Below, piece by piece: positions 26,543 through 33,961 of a stretch of DNA of 64,000 nucleotides. Within the stretch, counting starts at the first letter, position 1. Each line of letters begins with the position of its first letter. Below the pieces are notes generated by a model. That model had not been told where the DNA came from and did not search any database. It was given only the letters and a program-made list of their open reading frames with translations. The stretch covers positions 1-64,000 of the forward strand of contig JAFYNL010000017.1 in NCBI GenBank assembly GCA_017548075.1, written 5' to 3'. The stretch is from Bacteroidaceae bacterium (GTDB lineage: Bacteria > Bacteroidota > Bacteroidia > Bacteroidales > Bacteroidaceae). The translations under genes and the position numbers were made by a program.

Positions 26543-28117
26543 TTAGAACTCGCTTGTAAAGTGGAATCTTATGTGCTCGAAGTCTTGTTGAGCCATCTGC
26601 AGGACATAACCCGAATCGGCAAGGAAAACATCTCTTCCTTCTCTGTCGCGAGCCATATATTGATGCTTTCGCTTCTTGAAGTTCTCCAGTTCTTGCTCAT
26701 AACCAGGCATTGCTTCCACCCAACAAGCCTTGTAGAGACTGATGGGTTCCCAACGGCACTTGGCTCCGTACTCGTTCTCTAATCGGTACTGAATCACTTC
26801 GAACTGCAGTTGTCCAACTGTTCCAATGACTTTGCGATTGTTGAACTGGTTGATGAAGAGCTGTGCCACGCCTTCGTCCATGAGCTGATTGATGCCCTTT
26901 TCCAATTGTTTGGTTTTCATCGGATCGGCATTCTCGATGTACTTGAACATCTCGGGCGAGAAGGAAGGCAGACCGCGATAATGCAGGTTCTCGCCTTCTG
27001 TCAAAGTGTCACCAATCTTGAAGATGCCGTTATCAGGCAAGCCGACAATGTCTCCAGGCCAAGCCTCATCGATGGTTTCCTTTCGTTGCGCCATAAATTG
27101 TGTCGGGCTCGAGAAACGCAAGGTCTTGCCTTGACGAACATGAAGATAAGGTGCGTTGCGGATGAACTTGCCGGAGCAAACCTTGCAGAAAGCAATACAA
27201 GAGCGATGGTTTGGGTCGATATTGGCCGTTATCTTGAAGATAAAACCAGTGAACTTGGGCTCGTCAGGAGTAACTGTTCGCTCCTCTGCCTTTGTTGGAC
27301 GCGGATATGGAGCGATGCGAACGAAGCAATCAAGCAGTTCCTGAACGCCGAAGTTATTGAGGGCAGAGCCAAAGAAGACAGGCGCAACTTCTGCATCAAG
27401 ATAAGTCTGAACGCTGAACTCAGGATAGACGCCATCTACCAGTTCGAGGTCTTCGCGCAGCTTAGTTGCATCTCGCTCCCCAACTCTCTCTTCGAGTTCC
27501 TGGCTATTGATATCAACCTCAACCTTTTCCGTCACCTTTTGTTTGTCTGGGGTAAAGAGGTTGAGGTTCTGCTCGTAAATGTTATAAACGCCTTTGAACT
27601 TAGCACCTTGGTTGATTGGCCACGAAAGAGGACGCACATGAATCTGCAACTCTTCCTCGAGTTCGTCAAGGAGGTCGAAGGGATCTTTGCCTTCACGGTC
27701 CATCTTGTTGATGAAGATGATGACTGGCGTCTTCCTCATTCGGCAGACTTCCATCAGTTTACGAGTCTGAGCCTCGACGCCTTTGGCTCCATCTACAACG
27801 ATGATTGCGCTGTCAACGGCAGTCAAGGTACGGAAAGTATCCTCGGCAAAGTCTTGGTGACCAGGCGTATCAAGGATGTTGACTTTGTACCCATCATAGT
27901 CGAACTCCATCACGGAGGTCGTGACTGAGATGCCGCGCTGCTTCTCGATTTCCATCCAGTCGCTGGTCGCGGTCTTGCGTATCTTGTTGCTCTTCACAGC
28001 ACCAGCCACCTGAATCTGTCCTCCAAAGAGGAGCAGCTTCTCAGTTAGCGTTGTCTTACCAGCATCAGGATGCGAGATGATGGCAAAGGTGCGGCGACGT
28101 TCTATTTCTTGATTCAT
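26543..28117 (-). CDS. prfC: Peptide chain release factor 3
   Basis: GTPase that recycles RF1 and RF2 from the ribosome after termination. It has 524 residues, the usual length. G1 is [12 protein letters not shown] (starting at about 16), G3 DTPGHQDF (83-90) and G4 NKMD (137-140). The [20 protein letters not shown] switch region is characteristic of RF3 rather than EF-G or ribosomal-protection tetracycline resistance proteins. It lies in an operon with the DUF5063 gene (3 bp upstream) and the Sua5 gene (3 bp downstream), so the operon is mainly translation-related. Confidence 0.97.
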   Translation of the reverse strand: MNQEIERRRTFAIISHPDAGKTTLTEKLLLFGGQIQVAGAVKSNKIRKTATSDWMEIEKQRGISVTTSVMEFDYDGYKVNILDTPGHQDFAEDTFRTLTAVDSAIIVVDGAKGVEAQTRKLMEVCRMRKTPVIIFINKMDREGKDPFDLLDELEEELQIHVRPLSWPINQGAKFKGVYNIYEQNLNLFTPDKQKVTEKVEVDINSQELEERVGERDATKLREDLELVDGVYPEFSVQTYLDAEVAPVFFGSALNNFGVQELLDCFVRIAPYPRPTKAEERTVTPDEPKFTGFIFKITANIDPNHRSCIAFCKVCSGKFIRNAPYLHVRQGKTLRFSSPTQFMAQRKETIDEAWPGDIVGLPDNGIFKIGDTLTEGENLHYRGLPSFSPEMFKYIENADPMKTKQLEKGINQLMDEGVAQLFINQFNNRKVIGTVGQLQFEVIQYRLENEYGAKCRWEPISLYKACWVEAMPGYEQELENFKKRKHQYMARDREGRDVFLADSGYVLQMAQQDFEHIRFHFTSEF

Positions 28118-28120
28118 TAT

Positions 28121-28645
28121 CTAATTCTTATTTCTTTCTAGTTCTTCGCCCAAACGAAGCAGTTCGCTGATAGGCTTGAGAGCAGCTTGTGTGCCTGCAG
28201 AAAGCTCTTTGCCTTGCATCTTGAGCAGGGTGGCTCCATAGAGGGCATCAATGCAGTTCTCCATCTCTTTCTTGTCCTTATTGTTGCCCTGAGTTCGCAA
28301 AGCAACAATATGCGGCAGAGCTTTATAGTAAGCAGCTCTGTAGTCTTGTTCGTCTGTATCGGCAAGGAGTTCCTGATGATGGTCTTCAAGGAGTTCGAGA
28401 GTGTTCTGTACAACTTGAACATGTCCTGTTTCAACCTTCCCTTCCTCTTTCATCATTCTAGCCAACGACTCGTACCATTCCTTTGCTTGCTTCATCTGTT
28501 TCTCATCATAGCCAAAGCGCGGCAGATATTCGGCTGCAATGCGATCTGCATCAAGTCCGTAGGCTCGAATCAAGTCTTCTACCTGATACATATATATAAG
28601 GTAGGCGCTGACACTTTGACTTCTGAGTTTTTGAGCGATGAACAT
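28121..28645 (-). CDS. DUF5063 family protein
   Basis: A 174-residue, mostly helical, soluble protein with no signal or membrane segment. It resembles the Bacteroidetes DUF5063 family (VEDLIRAYGLDADRIAAEYLPRFGYDE, QDYRAAYYKALPHIVALRTQG), for which I know no function. The ATG at 28645 is chosen because an earlier in-frame codon would overlap the upstream lysE-type gene; an ATG at the MYQVEDL codon is also possible. Its tight packing with RF3 suggests co-expression. Confidence 0.75.
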   Translation of the reverse strand: MFIAQKLRSQSVSAYLIYMYQVEDLIRAYGLDADRIAAEYLPRFGYDEKQMKQAKEWYESLARMMKEEGKVETGHVQVVQNTLELLEDHHQELLADTDEQDYRAAYYKALPHIVALRTQGNNKDKKEMENCIDALYGATLLKMQGKELSAGTQAALKPISELLRLGEELERNKN

Positions 28646-28649
28646 AATC

Positions 28650-29297
28650 TTATCTAAATAATGTATAAAGCAAACCAACAGCTGAGCCTACCATAACCAG
28701 CAAGCCAAGCAAGCGGTTGAGAAGACTGATAGTGCTCATTTCGAAGCGAGAGCCAAGTCTGTTGAGAGCAGTTGTCAGGCAAAGCCACCAAACGATAGCA
28801 CCTGCCAATACTCCTGCATAGCCGATTGCCTGTTCTACAGGATGGTCGGGCACGACGAAGCCAACTCGTGCAAAGAGTGCAAGAAAGAGGAGAATGATGA
28901 GCGGATTGCTTACGGTAATGGCAAAACCCGTGAACATATTGTGCCAAAGCGTGCCTCGTTTTCCGCTGGGTTTGTGAGGCTTTACAGGCTTTGAGTAATA
29001 GGTGTAAGCACCAAAGCAGAAGAGCAGGATGCTACCCAGTATCTTGATGTAGAAAATCGTGGACGGACGCTCGATGAAGTCCATCACGAAACTCATGCCC
29101 AAACCTGTTATCACAGCATAGATGAGGTCGCTCAACGCTGCTCCACAGCCAGTGGCAAAACCATACCAACGTCCTTTGTTGAAAGTGCGTTGAACAGTAA
29201 GCACCCCAACTGGTCCCATCGGAGCACTTGCCACTATTCCTACCATCATACCTCTTACTGCAAGGTCGATAGCGTTGACTGATTCAATCCACATCAT
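28650..29297 (-). CDS. LysE family exporter
   Basis: A 215-residue inner-membrane exporter of the LysE/RhtB superfamily with about six membrane helices. The family signature is near the N terminus (GMMVGIVASAPMGPVGVLTVQR), with the GFATGCGAALSDLIYAVI segment after it. Members export amino acids or other small solutes; the substrate cannot be read from the sequence. The start is the first of two adjacent ATGs (29295-29297), just downstream of the promoter box at 29310-29317. Confidence 0.88.
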   Translation of the reverse strand: MMWIESVNAIDLAVRGMMVGIVASAPMGPVGVLTVQRTFNKGRWYGFATGCGAALSDLIYAVITGLGMSFVMDFIERPSTIFYIKILGSILLFCFGAYTYYSKPVKPHKPSGKRGTLWHNMFTGFAITVSNPLIILLFLALFARVGFVVPDHPVEQAIGYAGVLAGAIVWWLCLTTALNRLGSRFEMSTISLLNRLLGLLVMVGSAVGLLYTLFR

Positions 29298-29309
29298 ATT
29301 TTGCGGGTG

Positions 29310-29317
29310 CAAAGATA
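29310..29317 (-). promoter_or_regulatory. -7 promoter box for the lysE-prfC-ClC operon
   Basis: Reads TATCTTTG on the - strand, 12 bp before the lysE ATG. It gives a very short leader. Confidence 0.6.
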
Positions 29318-29326
29318 CGAAAAAAA

Positions 29327-29360
29327 GTTTAGAGTTTGGAGTTTAGAGTTTAGAGTTTTA
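29327..29360 (+). repeat. Heptamer tandem repeat, about five units
   Basis: GTTTAGA, GTTTGGA, GTTTAGA, GTTTAGA and a shortened GTTTTA follow each other without gaps in the divergent region between the lysE-type and glucokinase genes. A tract of this type can change length by slippage, and it lies between the two promoters. Confidence 0.7.
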
Positions 29361-29413
29361 ATAATTAAGGAAAAAATATGAACTGCGAACAAGATATTAT
29401 GAACTATTTTTCT

Positions 29414-29421
29414 TACCTTTG
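29414..29421 (+). promoter_or_regulatory. -7 promoter box for glucokinase
   Basis: TACCTTTG, 51 bp before the ATG at 29473. No good -33 TTTG is visible. Confidence 0.6.
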
Positions 29422-29472
29422 TGCAGAAACCAACGCATTTATTACTTTCAATCATATCAAAATAAACTCATT

Positions 29473-30444
29473 ATGGACAAAGTTAAACCTTATGTGATTG
29501 GTGTGGACCTTGGTGGTACCAACACCGTTTTCGGAGTCGTTAACGCTCGTGGCGAGGTTGTTGCAGAGAATAGCATCAAGACGCAGCAGTACAAGACTGC
29601 AGAGGCTTTCGTGGAGGCTGGCGTTGCTTGCATGAAGCCCCTGTTGGCACAGATTGGCGGAGCCGACCAAGTGCAGGGAATGGGCATTGGTGCTCCTAAC
29701 GGCAACTACTACAACGGCACCATCGAGTTCGCTCCCAATCTGCCTTGGGCTCACGAGGGAATCATTCCTCTGGCCGATATGTTCAACAAGGCTACAGGTA
29801 TTCCAGTGAAGCTCACGAACGATGCCAACGCAGCTGCTATGGGCGAGATGGCTTATGGTGCAGCTCGCGGCATGAAGAATTTCATCGTCATCACTCTCGG
29901 TACTGGCGTTGGTAGTGGTATCGTCGTTAACGGACAGATTGTTTATGGCAGCGATGGATTTGCTGGTGAATTAGGTCATGTTATCATGGACCGCACAGAG
30001 AAAGGTCGTAGCTGCGGTTGCGGACGTACTGGTTGCTTGGAAGCATACTGCTCAGCTACGGGTGTGGCTCGTACTGCTCGCGAAATCCTTGCTACCACCG
30101 ATCGTCCTTCTCTGCTTCGCGAAAAGCCAGCAGAGGAACTTGAGTCGCTCGATGTCAGCATCGCAGCAGGCAAGGGTGATGAAGTTGCCAACGAAATCTT
30201 CCAGTTCACAGGCAAGATGTTGGGTGAGGCTTGTGCCGACTTTGCAGCCTTCTCCAGCCCAGAGGCTTTCATCTTCTTCGGCGGACTCTGCAAGGCAGGT
30301 GACCTCATCATGAAGCCCATAGAAGAGGCTTACAACAATAAGGTGCTCAAGATTTTCAAGGGCAAGGCAAAGTTCCTCGTATCAGGCCTGATGAACGCCA
30401 ACGCAGCCGTTCTCGGAGCAAGTGCCCTCGGCTGGGAGGAATAA
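29473..30444 (+). CDS. ROK family glucokinase
   Basis: ATP-dependent sugar kinase of 323 residues, probably phosphorylating glucose to glucose-6-phosphate. It has the phosphate-1 motif DLGGT (12-16), the catalytic aspartate in NDANAAA (Asp117), and LGTGVGSGI. The ROK zinc-site consensus is ELGH (166-169) with CGCGRTGCLE (Cys181, Cys183, Cys188). The ATG at 29473 fits the family N terminus and the promoter box at 29414. The substrate could also be another hexose such as N-acetylmannosamine. Confidence 0.93.
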   Translation: MDKVKPYVIGVDLGGTNTVFGVVNARGEVVAENSIKTQQYKTAEAFVEAGVACMKPLLAQIGGADQVQGMGIGAPNGNYYNGTIEFAPNLPWAHEGIIPLADMFNKATGIPVKLTNDANAAAMGEMAYGAARGMKNFIVITLGTGVGSGIVVNGQIVYGSDGFAGELGHVIMDRTEKGRSCGCGRTGCLEAYCSATGVARTAREILATTDRPSLLREKPAEELESLDVSIAAGKGDEVANEIFQFTGKMLGEACADFAAFSSPEAFIFFGGLCKAGDLIMKPIEEAYNNKVLKIFKGKAKFLVSGLMNANAAVLGASALGWEE

Positions 30445-30468
30445 CCAATCTTTATCTAAAGACTTCTT

Positions 30469-30502
30469 TAAAGCCCTTCCCCATCTAGGAGAGGGGCTTT
30501 AT
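30469..30502 (+). terminator. Terminator hairpin after glucokinase
   Basis: AAGCCC pairs with GGGCTT around a loop rich in further C and G pairs (CCCC/GGAGAG), followed by TTATT. It starts 25 bp after the stop codon. Confidence 0.6.
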
Positions 30503-30542
30503 TGTAAACAGGTTATGGCAAAATGTGACGTTGTCACATTTT

Positions 30543-30660
30543 CGGTTGTGATGCATGCAGGTGTAAAGGCAAACGCAACACGTTATGTTTCCAAACGTAA
30601 CACGTTAAGTTTGCTATCGTAACACGTTATCTTTGCCCATCCTGATATCAGTCGTTTGGA
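30543..30660 (+). repeat. 22-bp-periodic palindromic intergenic element, copy D
   Basis: Cores start at 30576 (CAACACGTTA), 30598 and 30620 (both TAACACGTTA). The outer ends have diverged. The right end runs through the stop codon (30648-30650) of the convergent gene, so the element contributes the last codons of that gene. Confidence 0.85.
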
Positions 30661-31256
30661 TAAAGCTTCTTGAATACCCTTGTCAAGGACTCAACCTCGG
30701 GAAGCAATGCTTTCAGTTCGTCCTCATTTTGGTTCTTGACAGCAGTCATGGCTTTCTCCAATACATCCGTCAGCCTCTTGCAGTTGCTTCCACTCTCTGG
30801 CGACCATATCGTGGCAACACGAATACTATTCCCAAAGAAGTATGTGGTTCCGTCGAATCCCAGTCGCTCGTCAATAAACATACATGTTTTGACGGCATGT
30901 TCAATTAAGTCGGAAAACTTCAATGCCGTGGCCTTGTCTGTCTTAACCTCTATAGAGTCCAGTTTCAGTTTTGGTTCATCCGGTCCAGCCTCTTTATTCA
31001 CCACGCACCTCTTTACCTGCAATCGTCCGCTTTCCCCTTTGCCACAATATACATACAGTGCAGAGGGGAAGTCTTCCATAGGTGTAGGGAACTTGAGCAT
31101 CTGTTGGCTTGCCTTTTTAGAAAGCCATGTCCCAAATTCCTTTTCTCCCCATAACTCCTGATCAATTTGCGTCATGGGCTCCAGTCTGCTCTGAGCCTGT
31201 GTGCCAATAGCTGCTGCCATCAGCACTGTCACTAATGTAATGATTCGCCTTTTCAT
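30648..31256 (-). CDS. Secreted protein of unknown function, sigma-factor operon
   Basis: A 202-residue protein with a signal peptide (MKRRIITLVTVLMAAAIGTQAQ) and a mature part without a domain I recognise. Two cysteines (in VYCGKGES and VKRCVVN) and a later pair might form disulfides. It starts 2 bp after the anti-sigma-like gene and is the third gene of the sigma/anti-sigma operon, so it may be a regulated product or a co-sensor. Its 3' end overlaps repeat element D. Confidence 0.75.
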   Translation of the reverse strand: MKRRIITLVTVLMAAAIGTQAQSRLEPMTQIDQELWGEKEFGTWLSKKASQQMLKFPTPMEDFPSALYVYCGKGESGRLQVKRCVVNKEAGPDEPKLKLDSIEVKTDKATALKFSDLIEHAVKTCMFIDERLGFDGTTYFFGNSIRVATIWSPESGSNCKRLTDVLEKAMTAVKNQNEDELKALLPEVESLTRVFKKLYPND

Positions 31257-31258
31257 GT

Positions 31259-32389
31259 TCAAAATTTTAGATTTTTCCTCAAGCTTTTTAAGTTGTCATT
31301 AGGTAGAAGATAGATTGTTTGGAACGTATCGCTTGGTTCGACGACGACAGCCTTATAAAAGCCAACGTATGTGAACTCCATCTTGACGTCTGTGCGGGGA
31401 ACCCAAAAGGTAAAGTTTCCCAAAGAGTCTGTTGTTTCGAATCCCCATACCCTTTTCCCATGCCATATATAAATCATGGTGTGGGCTAAAGGCTCGTCGT
31501 TTTCGTCATACACTACGCCCGACACACGGCGACGACTTGCTTTCAGTTCCTCGTGTTGGTTCATATAGTAGTCGCATAATGTGTCCTCCACGCAGAAGTA
31601 CTCTATGACGCCGTGCTTTGCCGCCTCGCCAAACTTCTCGATGTAGCGTTGCTTGGCTTCCTCATTCATGTATCTCATCACTTTGTCTACAAGCAAGTGT
31701 TGCCCTTTGAAGTAGTCGAGATAAGACCTCCGGCCTAACCATTTGTTGTTCTCCTTAGGTTGAGGCTCTCCGTTGACAAGGTAGAGGATGGAGTCATTGG
31801 GCGGGCTGTCATGTGAACCACCTATGACGCCTTGGGGAAGAAGCCGTATTTCGTTTTCGTCAGGCACATAATTAGGTAAACTGGCAATTTGCTCCTGTGA
31901 GTTCCCTTTCAGACTCGCGATTTGCTCTTGAAGAGCTTGGTCAACAGACTCGAAGGCGAGGTCTTCCAAGTCGTTCATATTGAATTTCTGAACAGCGCCT
32001 GTATATTCACGGGCAGGAATATCAAGCGACGAAGCAGCTGGGGCATTGGCTTTTGCCATAGCCAGCTTTTTGTTCTGGGCAATGAATGGCGTTGAAGCCT
32101 TTGTCGCCGTTTCCTGTTCCTTTGCCTGCACCTCTTTTCTTACGGGCTGAGGCGTTGGCTGCGGCTTGATCTCCTCTGTCTGCGCTATAGGAGGCGTTTG
32201 CTCTGTCGGTTCCTTTCCTAAATCAAATATGAGGAGCAAAGCAAGGGAAGCTGCGATGCCGATGCTCAAAGCCCATGCGAGTGCAGAGCGTCTCGTTGTT
32301 CCTCCCGAGATGACTTCCTGCTCGAAGCGTGCCCATTCCTTGTCCACATCGGGCATCTCGATTCTCTTGTCGATATCTTCTGTCTTCAT
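31259..32389 (-). CDS. Anti-sigma-like membrane protein with carboxypeptidase-regulatory-like C-terminal domain
   Basis: A 376-residue single-pass protein encoded 1 bp after an ECF sigma factor gene. The N-terminal 34 residues are cytoplasmic and charged (DVDKEWARFEQEV), as in Bacteroidetes anti-sigma factors. A membrane helix lies at about 35-56 (LAWALSIGIAASLALLLIF), followed by a Pro/Gln-rich periplasmic linker. The last about 90 residues form a CarboxypepD_reg-like beta-sandwich (VSGVVYDENDEPLAHTMIYI, TTDSLGNFTFWV). The middle contains ILYLVNGEPQPKEN, a short plug-like element. The likely role is to hold the sigma factor and sense an envelope signal. It is not FecR-like. Confidence 0.75.
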   Translation of the reverse strand: MKTEDIDKRIEMPDVDKEWARFEQEVISGGTTRRSALAWALSIGIAASLALLLIFDLGKEPTEQTPPIAQTEEIKPQPTPQPVRKEVQAKEQETATKASTPFIAQNKKLAMAKANAPAASSLDIPAREYTGAVQKFNMNDLEDLAFESVDQALQEQIASLKGNSQEQIASLPNYVPDENEIRLLPQGVIGGSHDSPPNDSILYLVNGEPQPKENNKWLGRRSYLDYFKGQHLLVDKVMRYMNEEAKQRYIEKFGEAAKHGVIEYFCVEDTLCDYYMNQHEELKASRRRVSGVVYDENDEPLAHTMIYIWHGKRVWGFETTDSLGNFTFWVPRTDVKMEFTYVGFYKAVVVEPSDTFQTIYLLPNDNLKSLRKNLKF

Positions 32390-32390
32390 G

Positions 32391-32882
32391 TCACTTTGCA
32401 ATTTTAAGGGTTTCTCTGATTCTTGCCAAAGAGCGTGTGATGTGCTTGTTGACTGCCGACGAACTGATGCCAAGCGCAGAAGCCGTTTCCGCGTAGGTCA
32501 TCTCGTCCTCGTAGTGAAGCTGCAGCACGCGCCGGTCCTGTTCAGTCAGGTTGTCGTCGATGACCTGCCGCAATTGTTTCAGCAACTCATCCCGATCCTC
32601 TTCCTTCTGCCAGGCTGTTTCCTTCTGAAGCTCTTCCTTCAGCCGCCTCTGCAGTTGCTTGTCGCGCAGGATATGGAGGCATTGGTTCCTTGTGGCAGCC
32701 AGCAGATAGCCTCTGATGCTACCCTCGCTCACTTGCGGCTTGCTGCTCCACATTCGGACAAACACCTGATGCACCGCATCTTTTGCATCGTCGGCATTCT
32801 CGACCAATGAAAACGCCATGCGATACATATGCGGATAGTTGTCTTTGAAGAGACGTTCGAACTTTTGTTTATTGTAATCCAT
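32391..32882 (-). CDS. ECF-type RNA polymerase sigma factor
   Basis: A 163-residue extracytoplasmic-function sigma-70 factor. Region 2 includes FKDNYPHMYRMAFSLVENADDAKDAVHQVFVRMW, written here only as its core DAKDAVHQVFVRMW. Region 4 is near the C terminus (EMTYAETASALGISSSAVNKH), with a helix-turn-helix that would read the -35 element. It heads an operon with an anti-sigma-like membrane protein and a secreted protein. The ATG at 32882 follows a leader with TATTTGAATTG and GTCTTATAG, which may be an autoregulated promoter, though I cannot define it firmly. Confidence 0.93.
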   Translation of the reverse strand: MDYNKQKFERLFKDNYPHMYRMAFSLVENADDAKDAVHQVFVRMWSSKPQVSEGSIRGYLLAATRNQCLHILRDKQLQRRLKEELQKETAWQKEEDRDELLKQLRQVIDDNLTEQDRRVLQLHYEDEMTYAETASALGISSSAVNKHITRSLARIRETLKIAK

Positions 32883-32964
32883 GTGTTTTTAGGTCTCGTT
32901 ACATCTATAAGACCATTGAACTGTCAATTCAAATACCCCTAATTGCGAGAAAAAGCAAAAATGT

Positions 32965-33960
32965 TTATATCTTCCCCAAGATGCGGTCCATTACCCAGTT
33001 GACGCTGGTGGCGCTGATGCTGTCGGCTGTGCAGATGCTGCTTTGCTGTAAGTGCTCCACTACGCTCTGTATGAGGGGCAACTGAACATGCTCTGGGTTC
33101 TCGACCTGAAACTCCTGTCGTCCCTGCTCAGTCCGCAAGACAATGGGTTCGTAGGTAAAGACAGAGAAGTGAAGTTGGCCTCTGTCGCCCACAAGTTCGA
33201 TGCGGTCTGTGCGGGCACTCTCGTGGCTGACAAAGCACCAGGAACCGCTGCCAGGTAAGCCGTCGGCAAACTGGAAGGCAGCACTCACAGTGTCCTCCGT
33301 CTCGTAAAGTCCACCACGATTGCTGCTGAAGCCTTTCGCTTTGACAATGGGACCGAAGATTTCCTGAAGCAAGTCAATCTGGTGAGGAGCGAGGTCGTAG
33401 AAGTATCCTCCGCCAGCAATGTCGCGTTGCACTCGCCAAGGTAGAGCGGTGCTATTGTAGTCAAGGTCGCGAGGTGGGCATGCAAAACGTATCTGTACAG
33501 AAGTAACTTTACCGATGGCACCATTCTCTACCAACTCTTTCACCTTTTGGAAGTAAGGTAAATTGCGCCTGTAGTATGCAACAAAACAAGGAACACGCGT
33601 CTGTTCGCTGACACGATTGATGCGCTGGCAGTCGAGATAACTGCTTGCAAGAGGCTTTTCTACATAAACAGGTTTGCCGGCTTTCATTGCCATAATGGCG
33701 TATGTAGCATGGGAAGAGGGTGGGGTAGCAATGTAGATGGCGTTCACATCGGGGTCGTTGATGAGTTGCTGAGCATCTGTGTACCAGCGAGGAATGTTGT
33801 GTCGCTCGGCATATGAACTAGCTTTCTCTTTGCTGCGACTCATCACAGCCTGTATTCGCGAACCTGGTACAAGATTAAACGCAGGGCCGCTCTTTTTTTC
33901 TGTGACTTCACCGCATCCGATGAAGCCCCATCGTATCTCTTTATAAATAGGTTGAGGCAT
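32965..33960 (-). CDS. Gfo/Idh/MocA family oxidoreductase
   Basis: NAD(P)-dependent sugar or sugar-derivative oxidoreductase of 331 residues. The Rossmann motif GFIGCGEVTE is near residue 13. The family motif EKPLA appears as YVEKPLASS, and a C-terminal alpha/beta domain follows (YFYDLAPHQIDLLQEIFG, with the typical HQID-type histidine). There is no Tat signal, so it is cytoplasmic. The substrate is unknown. The ATG at 33960 lies 1 bp after the stop of the porin gene, so the two are co-transcribed. Confidence 0.93.
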   Translation of the reverse strand: MPQPIYKEIRWGFIGCGEVTEKKSGPAFNLVPGSRIQAVMSRSKEKASSYAERHNIPRWYTDAQQLINDPDVNAIYIATPPSSHATYAIMAMKAGKPVYVEKPLASSYLDCQRINRVSEQTRVPCFVAYYRRNLPYFQKVKELVENGAIGKVTSVQIRFACPPRDLDYNSTALPWRVQRDIAGGGYFYDLAPHQIDLLQEIFGPIVKAKGFSSNRGGLYETEDTVSAAFQFADGLPGSGSWCFVSHESARTDRIELVGDRGQLHFSVFTYEPIVLRTEQGRQEFQVENPEHVQLPLIQSVVEHLQQSSICTADSISATSVNWVMDRILGKI

Positions 33961-33961
33961 T

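Noticed and set aside
26543-28117. Tetracycline ribosomal-protection protein (Tet(Q)-like)
   Set aside because: The length (524 residues) and the RF3-specific switch motif ([14 protein letters not shown]) identify release factor 3.
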